Part shown: one piece after another, positions 34,601 to 49,955 of the stretch | Layout: each line of letters begins with the position of its first letter | How positions within the stretch are numbered: the first letter of the stretch is position 1 | Position numbers and translations under genes: made by a program | From: Petrolisthes cinctipes | Lineage: Eukaryota; Arthropoda; Malacostraca; Decapoda; Porcellanidae | Direction: 5' to 3' | DNA: 64,000 nucleotides | NCBI GenBank assembly: GCA_033782935.1 | Contig: JAWQEG010000286.1 | Span: forward strand, 1,191,501 to 1,255,500 | Notes under the pieces: generated by a model | The model's database searches: none | What the model was told of the DNA's origin: nothing | The model's input: only the letters and a program-made list of their open reading frames with translations

Positions 34601-36364
34601 TATTTTGAAAACATTCTAGCACTAAGTAGGCATGTACAGATCGTTTATGGGACACTAAAATATCGAGTTTTCGGGTGTTTTGAGCCTGAATTTGAGATAT
34701 AAACGGGTACAGAAGATGCATTCACATATCGACTTTGGGCACCCAAAACATCGATTTTTAGCATGTTTTGGGCCTATAATTTGAAAATATTCTGGTACTG
34801 AGTAGGCATATACAGATCGCTTCTGGGACCTAAAAATATTGAATTTTTGTGTGTTTTGAGCCTGAATTTGGGATATAAACGGGTACAGAAGATGCATACA
34901 CATATTGACTTTGTTCACCTAAAATATCGATTTTCAGCATGTTTTGGGTCTGTATCTTGAAAACATTGTAGCAAGGAGTAGGCATGTACAGATCGCTTCT
35001 GGGACCCAAAAATATCGAATTTTCGGGGGTTTTGGGCCTGAATTTGGGAAATATACTGGTACAGAAGATGCATACACATATTGTCTTTGGGCACCTAAGA
35101 AATCAATTTTCATCATGGTTTGGCCTGTATTTTGAAAATACTCTAACACGGAGTAGGAATGTACAGATCGCTTTTGGGACCCAAAAATATCGAATTTTCC
35201 GGTGTTTTGAGCCTGAATTTGAGATATAAACGGGTACAGAAGATGCATGCACATATTGACTTTGGGCACCTAAAATATCGATTTTCAGTATGTTTTGGGC
35301 CTGCATTTTGAAAATACTCTAACACGGAGTAGGCATGTACAGATCACTTCTGGGACCCAATAATATCGAATTTTCGGGTATTTTGTGTCTGAATTTGAGA
35401 TATAAACGGGTACAGAAGATGCATGCACATATCGACTTTGGGCACCTAAAATATCGATTTTTAGCATGTTTTGGGCCTATATTTTAAAAACATTCTAGCA
35501 CTGAGTAGGCATGTACAGATCGCTTATGGGACACAAAAATATCGAGTTTTCGGGTGTTTTGAGCCTGAATTTGGGATATAAGCGGGTACAGAAGATGCAT
35601 ACACGTATTGACTTTGGGAACCTAAAATATCGATTTTCAGCATGTTTTGGGCCTGTATTTTGAAAATACTCTAACACGCAGTAGGCATGTACAGAGCTCT
35701 TCTGGGACCCAAAAATATCGAATTTTCGGGTGTTCTGAGCCTGAATTTGGGATATAAACGGGTACAGATGATGCATACACATATTGACTTGGGGCACCTA
35801 AAATATCGATTTTTACATGTTTTGGGCCTATTTTGTTTTAAATATTCTAGCACTGAGTCGGCATGAACAGATCGCTTCTGGGACCCAAAAATATCGAATA
35901 TTCGGGTGTTTTGAGCATGAATTTGGGATATAAACGGGTACAGAAGATGCATACACATATTGACTTTGGGCACCTAAAATATCGATTTTTAGCATGTTTT
36001 GACCCTATATTTTGAAAACATTCTAGCACTGACTGGGCATGTACAGATCGCTTATGGGACACAAAAATATCGAGTTTTCGGGTGTTTTGAGCTTGAATTT
36101 GAGATATAAACGGGTACAGAAGATGCATGCACATATCGACTTTGGGCACCCAAAATATCGATTTTTAGCATGTTTTGGGCCTATATTTTGAAAATACTCT
36201 AACACGCAGTAGGCATGTACAAATTGCTTCTGGGACCCAAAAATATCGAATTTTCGGGTGTTTTGAGCCTGAATTTGAGATATAAACGGGTACAGAATGT
36301 GCATGCTCATATTGACTTTGGAGAACTAAAATATCGATTTTTAGCATGTTTCGGGCCGATTTTT

Positions 36365-37775
36365 TTTTAATATTCTAGCACTGATAAGGCATGTACAGAT
36401 CGCTTCTGGGACCCAAAAATATCGAACTTTCGGGTTTTTTTAGCCTGAATTTGGGATATAAACGGAAACAGAAGATGCATAAAAATTTTGACTTTGGGCA
36501 CCTAAAATATCGATTTCAGCATGTTTTGGCCCTGTATTTTGAAAATACTCTAACACGGAGTAGGCATGTACAGATCTCTTCTGGGACACAAAAATATCGA
36601 ATTTTCGGGTGCTTTGTGTATGAATTTGAGATATAAACGGGTACAGAAGATGCATGCACATATCGACTTTGGGCACCCAAAATATCGATTTTTAGCATGT
36701 TTTGGGCCTATATTTTGAAAATATTCTGGGACTGAGTAGGCATATACAGACCGCTTCTAGGACCCAAAAAAATCGAATTTTCGGGTGTTCTGAGTCTGAA
36801 TTTGGGATATAAATGGGTAAAGTAGATGCATACACATATTGTCTTTCGGCACCTAAAATATCGATTTTCAGCATGTTTTGGGTCTGTATCTTGAAAACAT
36901 TCTAGCAAGGAGTAGGCATGTACAGATCGCTTCTGGGACCCAAAAATATCGAATTTTCGGGTGTTTTGAGCATGAATTTGAGATAAAAACGGGTACAGAA
37001 TGTGCATGCGCATATTGACTTTGGACAACTAAAATATCGATTTTTAGCATGTTTTGGGCCTATTTTTTTTTAAATATTTTAGCACTGAGAAGGCATGTAC
37101 AGATCGCTTCTGGGACCCAAAAATATCGAACTTTCGGGTTTTTTTAGCCTGAATTTGGGATATAAACGGAAACAGAAGATGCATAAAAATTTTGACTTTG
37201 GGCACCTAAAATATCGATTTCAGCATGTTTTGGCCCTGTATTTTGAAAATACTCTAACACGGAGTAGGCATGTACAGATCTCTTCTGGGACCCAAAAATA
37301 TCGAATTTTCGGGTGCTTTGTGTAAGAATTTGAGATATAAACGGGTACAGAAGATGCATGCACATATCGACTTTGGGCACCCAAAATATCGATTTTTAGC
37401 ATGTTTTGGGCCTATATTTTGAAAATATTCTGGCACTGAGTAGGCATATACAGACCGCTTCTGGGACCCAAAAAAATCGAATTTTCGGGTGTTCTGAGTC
37501 TGAATTTGGGATATAAATGGGTAAAGTAGATGCATACACATATTGTCTTTCGGCACCTAAAATATCGATTTTCAGCATGTTTTGGGTCTGTATCTTGAAA
37601 ACATTCTAGCAAGGAGTAGGCATGTACAGATCGCTTCTGGGACCCAAAAATATCGAATTTTCGGGTGTTTTGAGCATGAATTTGAGATAAAAACGGGTAC
37701 AGAATGTGCATGCGCATATTGACTTTGGACAACTAAAATATCGATTTTTAGCATGTTTTGGGCCTATTTTTTTTT
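36365..37775. repeat. Tandem duplication of a 704-bp four-monomer block
   Basis: About 36370-37073 and 37074-37777 match almost base for base (markers GCATAAAAATTTTGAC, GGGTGCTTTGTGTA, GGGTAAAGTAGATGC, TTGTCTTTCGGCACC). Related copies of the same block recur at about 38830-39535, and a shortened one at about 39540-40065. Confidence 0.85.
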
Positions 37776-40700
37776 AAATATTTTAGCACTGAGAAGGCAT
37801 GTACAGATCGCTTCTGGGACCCAAAAATAACGAACTTTCGGGTTTTTTTAGCCTGAATTTGGCATATAAAGGGAAACAGAAGATGCATAAACATTTTGAC
37901 TTTGGGCACCTAAAATATCGATTTCAGCATGTTTTGGCCCTGTATTTTGAAAATACTCTAACACTGAGTAGGCATGTACAGATCGCTTCTGGGACTCAAA
38001 AATATCGAGTTTTTGGGTGTTTTGAGCATGAATTTGAGATATAAACGGGTACAGAAGATGCATGCACATATCGACTTTGGACTACTAAAGTATCGATTTT
38101 CAGCATGTTTTGAGCTAATATTTTGAAAATATTCTAGCACTGAGTAGGTATGTACAGATCGCTTCTGGGACCCAAAAATATTGAATTTTCGGGGGTTTTG
38201 AGCCTGAATTTGGGATATAAGCGGGTACAGAAGATTCATACACGTATTGACTTTGGGCACCTAAATTATCGATTTTCAGCATGTTTTGGGCCTGTATTTT
38301 GAAAATACTCTAACACGCAGTAGGCATGTACAGAGCTCTTCTGGGACCCAAAAATATCGAATATTCGGGTGTTTTGAGCATGAATTTGGGATATAAACGG
38401 GTACAGAAGATGCATACACATATTGACTTTGGGCACCTAAAATATCGATTTTTAGCATGTTTTGAGCCTATATTTTGAAAACATTCTAGCACTGACTGGG
38501 CATGTACAGATCGCTTATGGGACACAAAAATATCGAGTTTTCGGGTGTTTTGAGCTTGAATTTGAGATATAAACGGGTACAGAAGATGCATGCACATATC
38601 GACAGTGGGCACCCAAAATATCGATTTTTAGCATGTTTTGGGCCTATATTTTGAAAATACTCTAACACGCAGTAGGCATGTACAAATTGCTTCTGGGACC
38701 CAAAAATATCGAATTTTCGGGTGTTTTGAGCCTGAATTTGAGATATAAACGGGTACAGAATGTGCATGCTCATATTGACTTTGGACAACTAAAATATCGA
38801 TTTTTAGCATGTTTCGGGCCGATTTTTTTTTAATATTCTAGCACTGATAAGGCATGTACAGATCGCTTCTGGGACCCAAAAATATCGAACTTTCGGGTTT
38901 TTTTAGCCTGAATTTGGGATATAAACGGAAACAGAAGATGCATAAAAATTTTGACTTTGGGCACCTAAAATATCGATTTCAGCATGTTTTGGCCCTGTAT
39001 TTTGAAAATACTCTAACACGGAGTAGGCATGTACAGATCTCTTCTGGGACCCAAAAATATCGAATTTTTGGGTGCTTTGTGTATGAATTTGAGATATAAA
39101 CGGGTACAGAAGATGCATGCACATATCGACTTTGGGCACCCAAAATATCGATTTTTAGCATGTTTTGGGCCTATATTTTGAAAATATTCTGGCACTGAGT
39201 AGGCATATACAGACCGCTTCTGGGACCCAAAAAAATCGAATTTTCGGGTGTTCTGAGTCTGAATTTGGGATATAAACGGGTAAAGTAGATGCATACACAT
39301 ATTGTCTTTCGGCACCTAAAATATCGATTTTCAGCATGTTTTGGGTCTGTATCTTGAAAACATTCTAGCAAGGAGTAGGCATGTACAGATCGCTTCTGGG
39401 ACCCAAAAATATCGAATTTTCGGGTGTTTTGAGCATGAATTTGAGATAAAAACGGGTACAGAATGTGCATGCGCATATTGACTTTGGACAACTAAAATAT
39501 CGATTTTTAGCATGTTTTGGGCCTATTTTTTTTTAAATATTTTAGCACTGAGAAGGCATGTACAGATCGCTTCTGGGACCCAAAAATATCGAACTTTCGG
39601 GCTTTTTTAGCCTGAATTTGGCATATAAAGGGAAACAGAAGATGCATAAACATTTTGACTTTGGGCACCCAAAATATCGATTTTTAGCATGTTTTGGGCC
39701 TATATTTTGAAAATATTCTGGCACTGAGTAGGCATATACAGACCGCTTCTGGGACCCAAAAAAATCGAATTTTCGGGTGTTCTGAGTCTGAATTTGGGAT
39801 ATAAACGGGTAAAGTAGATGCATACACATATTGTCTTTCGGCACCTAAAATATCGATTTTCAGCATGTTTTGGGTCTGTATCTTGAAAACATTCTAGCAA
39901 GGAGTAGGCATGTACAGATCGCTTCTGGGACCCAAAAATATCGAATTTTCGGGTGTTTTGAGCATGAATTTGAGATAAAAACGGGTACAGAATGTGCATG
40001 CGCATATTGACTTTGGACAACTAAAATATCGATTTTTAGCATGTTTTGGGCCTATTTTTTTTTAAATATTTTAGCACTGAGAAGGCATGTACAGATCGCT
40101 TCTGGGACCCAAAAATATCGAACTTTCGGGCTTTTTTAGCCTGAATTTGGCATATAAAGGGAAACAGAAGATGCATAAACATTTTGACTTTGGGCACCTA
40201 AAATATCGATTTCAGCATGTTTTGGCCCTGTATTTTGAAAATACTCTAACACTGAGTAGGCATGTACAGATCGCTTCTGGGACCCAAAAATATCGAGTTT
40301 TTGGGTGTTTTGAGCATGAATTTGAGATATAAACGGGTACAGAAGATGCATGCACATATCGACTTTGGACTACTAAAGTATCGATTTTCAGCATGTTTTG
40401 AGCTAATATTTTGAAAATATTCTAGCACTGAGTAGGCATGTACAGATCGCTTCTGGGACCCAAAAATATTGAATTTTCGGGGGTTTTGAGCTTGAATTTG
40501 GGATATAAGCGGGTACAGAAGATTCATACACGTATTAACTTTGGGCACCTAAAATATCGATTTTTAGCATGTTTTGAGCCTATATTTTGAAAACATTCTA
40601 GCACTGACTGGGCATGTACAGATCGCTTATGGGACACAAAAATATCGAGTTTTCGGGTGTTTTGAGCTTGAATTTGAGATATAAACGGGTACAGAAGATG

Positions 40701-43599
40701 CATGCACATATCGACTTTGGGCACCCAAAATATCGATTTTTAGCATGTTTTGGGCCTATATTTTGAAAAAATTCTAGCACTGAGTCGGCATATACACATC
40801 GCTTCACGGACCCAAAAATATCGAATTTTCGGGTGTTTTGAGCCTGAATTTGGGAAATATACGGGTACAGAAGATGCATACACATATTGTCTTTGGGCAC
40901 CTAAAATATCGATTTTCATCATGGTTTGGCCTGTATTTTGAAAATACTCTAACACGGAGTAGGAATGTACAGATCGCTTCTGGGACCCAAAAATATCGAA
41001 TTTTCGGGTGTTTTGAGCCTGAATTTGAGATATAAACGGGTACAGAAGATGCATGCACATATTGCCTTAGGGCACCTAAAATATCGATTTTCAGCATGTT
41101 TTGGGCCTGTATTTTGAAAATACTCTAACAAGCAGTAGGCATGTTCAAATCGCTTCTGGGACCCAAAAATATCGAATTTTCGGGTGTTTTGAGCCTGAAT
41201 TTGAGATATAAACGGGTACAGAATGTGCATGCTCATATTGACCTTGGACAACTAAAATATCGATTTTTAGCATGTTTTGGGCCGATTTTTTTTTAAATAT
41301 TCTGGCACTGAGTAGGCATATACAGACCGCTTCTGGGACCCAACAAATCGAATTTTCGGGTGTTTTGAGTCTGAATTTGGGATATAAACGGGTAAAGAAG
41401 ATACATACACATATTGACTTTGGGCATCTAAAATATCGATTTTCAGCATGTTTTGGGCCTGTATTTTGAAAATACTCTATCACGCAGTAGGCATGTACAA
41501 ATCGCTTCTGGGACCCAAAAATATCGAATTTTCGGGTGTTTTGAGCATGAATTTCAGATAAAAACGGGTACAGAATGTGCATGCGCATATTGACTTTGGA
41601 CAACTAAAATATCTATTTTTAGCATGTTTTGGGCCTATTTTTTTTTTAATATTTTAGCACTGAGAAGGCATGTACAGATCGCTTCTGGGACCCAAAAATA
41701 ACGAACTTTCGGTTTTTTTTAGCCTGAATTTGGGATATAAAGGGAAACAGAAGATGCATAAACATTTTGACTTTGGGCACCTAAAATATCGATTTCAGCA
41801 TGTTTTGGCCCTGTATTTTGAAAATACTCTAACTCGGAGTAGGCATGTACAGATCGCTTCTGGGACCCAAAAATATCGAATTTTCGGGTGTTTTGAGCCT
41901 GAATTTGGGAAATATACGGGTACAGAATATGCATACACATATTGTCTTTGGGCACCTAAAATATCGATTTTCATCATGGTTTGGCCTGTATTTTGAAAAT
42001 ACTCTAACACGGAGTAGAAATGTACAGATCGCTTCTGGGACCCAAAAATATCGAATTTTCCGGTGTTTTGAGCCAGAATTTGAGATATAAACGGGTACAG
42101 AAGATGCATGCACATATCGACTGTGGGCACCTAAAATATCGATTTTTAGCATGTTTTGGGGCCATATTTTGAAAAAATTCTAGCACTGAGTAGGCATGTA
42201 CAGATCGCTTCTGGGACCCAAAAATATTGAATTTTTGGGTGTTTTGAGCCTAATTTGGGATATAAACGGGTACAGAACATGCATACACATATTGACTTTG
42301 TTCACCTAAAATATCGATTTTGAGCATGTTTTGGGTCTGTATCTTGAAAACATTCTAGCAAGGAGTAGGCATGTACAGATCGCTTCTGGGACCCAAAAAT
42401 ATCGAATTTTCGGGTGTTTTGAGCCTGAATTTTGGAAATATACGGGTACAGAAGATGCATACACATATTGTCTTTGGGCACCTAAAATATCGATTTTCAT
42501 CATGGTTTGGCCTGTATTTTGAAAATACTCTAACACGGAGTAGGAATGTACAGATCGCTTCTGGGACCCAAAAATATCGAATTTTCCGGTGTTTTGAGCC
42601 TGAATTTGAGATATAAACGGGTACAGAAGATGCTTGCACATATTGACTTTGGGCACCTAAAATATCGATTTTCAGCATGTTTTGGGCCTGTATTTTGAAA
42701 ATACTCTAACACGGAGTAGGCATGTACAGATCGCTTCTTTGACCCAAAAATATCGAATTTTCGGGTGTTTTGAGTCTGAATTTGAGATAAAAACGAGTAC
42801 AAGAGATGCATGCACATATCGACTGTGGGCAGCTAAAATATCGATTTTTAGCATGTTTTGGGCCTATATTTTGAAAACATTCTAGCACTGAGTAGGCATG
42901 TACAGATCGCTTCTGGGACTCAAAAATATTGAATTTTCGGGTGTTTTGAGTCTGAATTTGGGATATAAACGGGTACAGAACATGCATACACATATTGACT
43001 TTGTTCACCTAAAATATCGATTTTGAGCATGTTTTTGGTCTGTATCTTGAAAACATTCTAGCAAGGAGTAGGCATGTACAGATCGCTTCTGGGACCCAAA
43101 AATATCGAATTTTCGGGTGTTTTGAGCCTGAATTTGGGAAATATACGGGTACAGAAGATGCATACACATATTGTCTTTGTGCACCTAAAATATCGATTTT
43201 CATCATGGTTTGGCCTGTATTTTGAAAATACTCTAACACGGAGTAGGAATGTACAGATCGCTTCTGGGACCAAAAAATATCGAATTTTCGGGTGTTTTGA
43301 GCCTGAATTTGAAATATAAACGGGTACAGAAGATGCATGCACATATTGCCTTAGGGCACCTAAAATATCGATTTTCAGCATGTTTTGGGCCTGTATTTTG
43401 AAAATACTCTATCACGCAGTAGGCATGTACAAATCGCTTCTGGGACCCAAAAATATCGAATTTTCGGGTGTTTTGAGCATGAATTTGAGATATAAACGGG
43501 TACAGAATGTGCATGCGCATATTGACTTTGGACAACTAAAATATCGATTTTTAGCATGTTTTGTGCCTATTTTTTTTTTAATATTTTAGCACTGAGAAG

Positions 43600-45340
43600 G
43601 CATGTACAGATCGCTTCTGGGACCCAAAAATATCGAATTTTCGGGTGTTTTGAGCCAGAATTTGGGAAATATACGGGTACAGAATATGCATACACATATT
43701 GTCTTTGGGCACCTAAAATATCGATTTTCATCATGGTTTGGCCTGTATTTTGAAAATACTCTAACACGGAGTAGAAATGTACAGATCGCTTCTGGGACCC
43801 AAAAATATCGAATTTTCCGGTGTTTTGAGCCAGAATTTGAGATATAAACGGGTACAGAAGATGCATGCACATATTGACTTTGGGCTCCTAAAATATCGAT
43901 TTTCAGCATGTTTTGGGCCTGTATTTTGAAAATACTCTAACACGGAGTAGGCATGTACAGATCGCTTCTGGGACCCAAAAATATTGAATTTTTGGGTGTT
44001 TTGAGCCTGAATTTGGGATATAAACGGGTACAGAACATGCATACACATATTGACTTTGTTCACCTAAAATATCGATTTTTAACATGTTTTGGGTCTGTAT
44101 CTTGAAAACATTCTAGCAAGGAGTAGGCATGTACAGATCGCTTCTGGGATCCAAAAATATCGAATTTTCGGGTGTTTTGAGCCTGAATTTGGGAAATATA
44201 CGGGTACAGAAGATGCATACACATATTGTCTTTGGGCACCTAAAATATCGATTTTCATCATGGTTTGGCCTGTATTTTGAAAATACTCTATCACGCAGTA
44301 GGCATGTACAAATCGCTTCTGGGACCCAAAAATATCGAATTTTCGGGTGTTTTGAGCATGAATTTGAGATATAAACGGGTACAGAATGTGCATGCGCATA
44401 TTGACTTTGAACAACTAAAATATCGATTTTTAGCATGTTTTGTGCCTATTTTTTTTTTAATATTTTAGCACTGAGAAGGCATGTACAGATCGCTTCTGGG
44501 ACCCAAAAATATCGAACTTTCGGTTTTTTTTAGCCTGAATTTGGGATATAAAGGGAAACAGAAGATGCATAAACATTTTGACTTTGGGCACCTAAAATAT
44601 CGATTTCAGCATGTTTTGGCCCTGTATTTTGAAAATACTCTAACTCGGAGTAGGCATGTACAGATCGCTTCTGGGACCCAAAAATATCGAATTTTCGGGT
44701 GTTTTGAGCCAGAATTTGGGAAATATACGGGTACAGAATATGCATACACATATTGTCTTTGGGCACCTAAAATATCGATTTTCATCATGGTTTGGCCTGT
44801 ATTTTGAAAATACTCTAACACGGAGTAGAAATGTACAGATCGCTTCTGGGACCCAAAAATATCGAATTTTCCGGTGTTTTGAGCCAGAATTTGAGATATA
44901 AACGGGTACAGAAGATGCATGCACATATTGACTTTGGGCTCCTAAAATATCGATTTTCAGCATGTTTTGGGCCTGTATTTTGAAAATACTCTAACACGGA
45001 GTAGGCATGTACAGATCGCTTCTGGGACCCAAAAATGTTGAATTTTTGGGTGTTTTGAGCCTGAATTTGGGATATAAACGGGTACAGAACATGCATACAC
45101 ATATTGACTTTGTTCACCTAAAATATCGATTTTTAACATGTTTTGGGTCTGTATCTTGAAAACATTCTAGCAAGGAGTAGGCATGTACAGATCGCTTCTG
45201 GGACCCAAAAATATCGAATTTTCGGGTGTTTTGAGCCTGAATTTGGGAAATATACGGGTACAGAAGATGCATACACATATTGTCTTTGGGCACCTAAAAT
45301 ATCGATTTTCATCATGGTTTGGCCTGTATTTTGAAAATAC
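43600..45340. repeat. 1054-bp higher-order duplication
   Basis: 43602-44280 and 44656-45334 share private variants at a constant 1054-base offset (about six monomers): GAGCCAGAATTTGGG, GGAGTAGAAATGTAC and GGGCTCCTAAAATATC. Confidence 0.8.
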
Positions 45341-46194
45341 TCTAACACGGAGTAGGAATGTACAGATCGCTTCTGGGACCCAAAAATATCGAATTTTCGG
45401 GTGTTTTGAGCATGAATTTGGGAAATATACGGTTACAGAAGATGCATACACATATTGACTTTGGGCACTTAAAATATCGATTTTCAGCATGTTTTGGGCC
45501 TGTATTTTTAAAATATTCAAGCACTAAGAAAGGCATGTGTACAAATCGCTTCTGGGACCCAAAAATATCGAATTTTCGGGTGTTTTGAGCCTGAATTTGA
45601 GATATAAACGGGTACAGAATGTGCATGCGCATATTGACTTTGGACAACTAAAATATCGATTTTTAGCATGTTTTCGGCCTATTTTTTTTTAAATATTCTA
45701 GCACTGAGAAGGCATGTACAGATCGTTTCTGGGACCCAAAAATATCGAACTTTCGGGTTTTTTGAGCCTGAATTTGAGATATAAACGGATACAGAAGATG
45801 CATGCACATATCGACTTTGGACCCCTAAAATATCGATTTTTAGCATGTTTTGAGCCAATATTTTGAAAACATTCTAGCACTGAGTAGGCATGTACAGATC
45901 GCTTCTGGGACCCAAAAATATTGAATTTTCGGGTGTTTTGAGCCTGAATTTGGGATATAAACGGGTACAGAAGATGCATACACATATTGACTTTGGGCAC
46001 CCTAAATATCGATTTTCAGCATGTTTTGGGCCTGTATTTTGAAAATACTCTAACACGCAGTAGGCATGTACAGATCTCTTCTCGGACCCTAAAATATCGA
46101 ATTTTCGGGTGTTTTGAGCATGAATTTGAGATACAAACGGGTACAAAAGATGCATGCACATATCGACTTTGGGCACCTAAAATATCGATTTTTA

Positions 46195-47955
46195 CATGTT
46201 TTGGGCCTATTTTTTTAAAAAATATTCTAGCACTGAGTCGGCATGTACAGATCGCTTCTGGAACCCAAAAATATCGAATTTTCGGTTGTTTTGAGCATGA
46301 ATTTGGGATATAAACGGGTACAGAAGATGCATCCACATATTGACTTTGGGCACCTAAAATATCGATTTTCAGCATGTTTTGAGCCTATATTTTGAAAACA
46401 TTCTAGCACTGAGTAGGCATGTACAGATCGCTTATGGGACACTAAAATATCGAGTTTTTGGGTGTTTTGAGCCTGAATTTGAGATATAAACGGGTACAGA
46501 AGATGCATGCACATATCGACTTTGGGCACCCAAAACATCGATTTTTAGCATGTTTTGGGCCTATATTTTGAAAATATTCTGGCACTGAGTAGGCATATAC
46601 AGATCGCTTCTGGGACCCAAAAATATTGATTTTTCGGGTGTTTTCAGCCTGAATTTGAGATATAAACGGGTACAGAAGATGCATACACATATTGACTTTG
46701 GGCAACTAAAATATCGATTTTGAGCATGTTTTGGTCTGTATCTTGAAAACATTGTAGCAAGGAGTAGGCATGTACAGATCGCTTCTGGGACCCAAAAATA
46801 TCGAATTTTCGGGTGTTTTGAGCCTGAATTTTGGAAATATACGGGTACAGAAGATGCATACACATATTGTCTTTGGGCACCTATAATATCGATTTTCATC
46901 ATGGTTTGGCCTGTATTTTGAAAATACTCTAACACGGAGTAGGAATGTACAGATCGCTTCTGGGACCCAAAAATATCGAATTTTTCGGTGTTTTGAGCCT
47001 GAATTTGAGATATAAATGGGTACAGAAGATGCATGCACATATCGACTTTGGGCACCTAAAATATCGATTTTTACATGTTTTAGGCCTATTTTTTTAAAAA
47101 ATATTCTAGCACTGAGTCGGCATGTACAGATCGCTTCTGGAACCCAAAAATATCGAATTTTCGGTTGTTTTGAGCATGAATTTGGGATATAAACGGGTAC
47201 AGAAGATGCATCCACATATTGACTTTGGGCACCTAAAATATCGATTTTCAGCATGTTTTGAGCCTATATTTTGAAAACATTCTAGCACTGAGTAGGCATG
47301 TACAGATCGCGTATGGGACACTAAAATATCGAGTTTTTGGGTGTTTTGAGCCTGAATTTGAGATATAAACGGGTACAGAAGATGCATGCACATATCGACT
47401 TTGGGCACCCAAAACATCGATTTTTAGCATGTTTTGGGCCTATATTTTGAAAATATTCTGGCACTGAGTAGGCATATACAGATCGCTTCTGGGACCCAAA
47501 AATATTGATTTTTCGGGTGTTTTCAGCCTGAATTTGAGATATAAACGGGTACAGAAGATGCATACACATATTGACTTTGGGCACCTAAAATATCGATTTT
47601 GAGCATGTTTTGGTCTGTATCTTGAAAACATTGTAGCAAGGAGTAGGCATGTACAGATCGCTTCTGGGACCCAAAAATATCGAATTTTCGGGTGTTTTGA
47701 GCCTGAATTTTGGAAATATACGGGTACAGAAGATGCATACACATATTGTCTTTGGGCACCTATAATATCGATTTTCATCATGGTTTGGCCTGTATTTTGA
47801 AAATACTCTAACACGGAGTAGGAATGTACAGATCGCTTCTGGGACCCAAAAATATCGAATTTTTCGGTGTTTTGAGCCTGAACTTGAGATATAAACGGGT
47901 ACAGAAGATGCATGCACATATTGACTTTGGGCACCTAAAATATCGATTTTGAGCA
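46195..47955. repeat. Tandem duplication of an 879-bp five-monomer block
   Basis: 46195-47073 and 47074-47952 share markers TTTTTTTAAAAAATATTC, GCTTCTGGAACCC, TTCGGTTGTTTTGAG, CATGTTTTGGTCTGT and CACCTATAATATCG at a constant offset of 879. A few single-base differences were seen (for example 47311 GCGTATGGG versus GCTTATGGG). Confidence 0.88.
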
Positions 47956-47959
47956 TGTT

Positions 47960-49375
47960 TTGGTCCTGTATTTTGAAAATACTCTAACACGGAGTAGGCA
48001 TGTACAGATCGCTTCTGGGACCCAAAAATATCGAATTTTCGGGTGTTTTGAGTCTGAATTTGAGATATAAACGGGTACAGAAGATGCATGCACATATCGA
48101 CGGTGGGCACCTAAAATATCGATTTTTAGCATGTTTTGGGGCCATATTTTGAAAACATTATAGCACTGAGTAGGCATGTACAGATCGTTTCTGGGACCCA
48201 AAAATATTGAATTTTTGGGTGTTTTGAGCCTGAATTTGGGATATAAACGGGTACAGAACATGCATACACATATTGACTTTGTTTACCTAAAATATCGATT
48301 TTGAGCATGTTTTGGGTCTGTATCTTGAAAACATTCTAGCAAGGAGTAGGCATGTACAGATCGCTTCTGGGACCCAAAAATATCGAATTTTCGGGTGTTT
48401 TGAGCCTGAATTTGGGAAATAAACGGGTACAGAAGATGCATACACATATTGTCTTTGGGCACCTAAAATATCGATTTTCATCATGGTTTGGCCTGTATTT
48501 TGAAAATACTCTAACACGGAGTAGGAATGTACAGATCGCTTCTGGGACCCAAAAATATCGAATTTTCCGGTGTTTTGAGCCTGAATTTGAGATATAAACG
48601 GGTACAGAAGATGCATGCACATATTGACTTTGGGCACCTAAAATATCGATTTTCAGCATGTTTTGGGCCTGTATTTTGAAAATACTCTAACACGGAGTAG
48701 GCATGTACAGATCGCTTCTGGGACCCAAAAATATCGAATTTTCGGGTGTTTTGAGTCTGAATTTGAGATATAAACGGGTACAGAAGATGCATGCACATAT
48801 CGACGGTGGGCACCTAAAATATCGATTTTCAGCATGTTTTGGGGCCATATTTTGAAAACATTCTAGCACTGAGTAGGCATGTACAGATCGCTTCTGGGAC
48901 CCAAAAATATTGAATTTTTGGGTGTTTTGAGCCTGAATTTGGGATATAAACGGGTACAGAACATGCATACACATAGCGACTTTGTTTACCTAAAATATCG
49001 ATTTTGAGCATGTTTTGGGTCTGTATCTTGAAAACATTCTAGCAAGGAGTAGGCATGTACAGATCGCTTCTGGGACCCAAAAATATCGAATTTTCGGGTG
49101 TTTTGAGCCTGAATTTGGTAAATATACGGGTACAGAAGATGCATACACATATTGTCTTTGGGCACCTAAAATATCGATTTTCATCATGGTTTGGCCTGTA
49201 TTTTGAAAATACTCTAACACGGAGTAGGAATGTACAGATCGCTTCTGGGACCCAAAAATATCGAATTTTCGGGTGTTTTGAGCCTGAATTTGAGATATAA
49301 ACGGGTACAGAAGATGCTTGCACATATTGACTTTGGGCACCTAAAATATCGATTTTCAGCATGTTTTGGGCCTAT
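47960..49375. repeat. Tandem duplication of a 703-bp four-monomer block
   Basis: The stretch around 48287-48660 recurs at 48990-49363 with a 703-base offset. The flanking monomers (CGACGGTGGGCACC, TTTTGGGGCCATATT, GACTTTGTTTACC) also repeat at that spacing. Confidence 0.78.
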
Positions 49376-49955
49376 ATTTTGAAAACATTCTAGCACTGAG
49401 TAGGCATGTACAGATCGCTTCTTGGACCCAAAAATATTGAATTTTCAGGTGTTTTGAGCATGAATTTGGGATATAAACGGGTACAGAACATGCATACACA
49501 TATTGACTTTGTTCACCTAAAATATCGATTTTGAGCATGTTTTTTGGTCTGTATCTTGAAAACATTCTAGCAAGGAGTAGGCATGTACAGATCGCTTCTG
49601 GGACCCAAAAATATCGAATTTTCGGGTGTTTTGAGCCTGAATTTGGGAAATATACGGGTACAGAGGATGCATACACATATTGTCTTTGGGCACCTAAAAT
49701 ATCGAATTTTATCATGGTTTGGCCTGTATTTTGAAAATACTCTAACACGGAGTAGGAATGTACAGATCGCTTCTGGGACCCAAAAATATCGAATTTTCGG
49801 GTGTTTTGAGCCTGAATTTGAGATATAAACGGGTACAGAAGATGCATGCACATATTGCCTTTGGGCACCTAAAATATCGATTTTCAGCATGTTTTGGGTC
49901 TGTATTTTGAAAATACTCTAACAAACAGTAGGCATGTACAAATCGCTTCTGGGAC

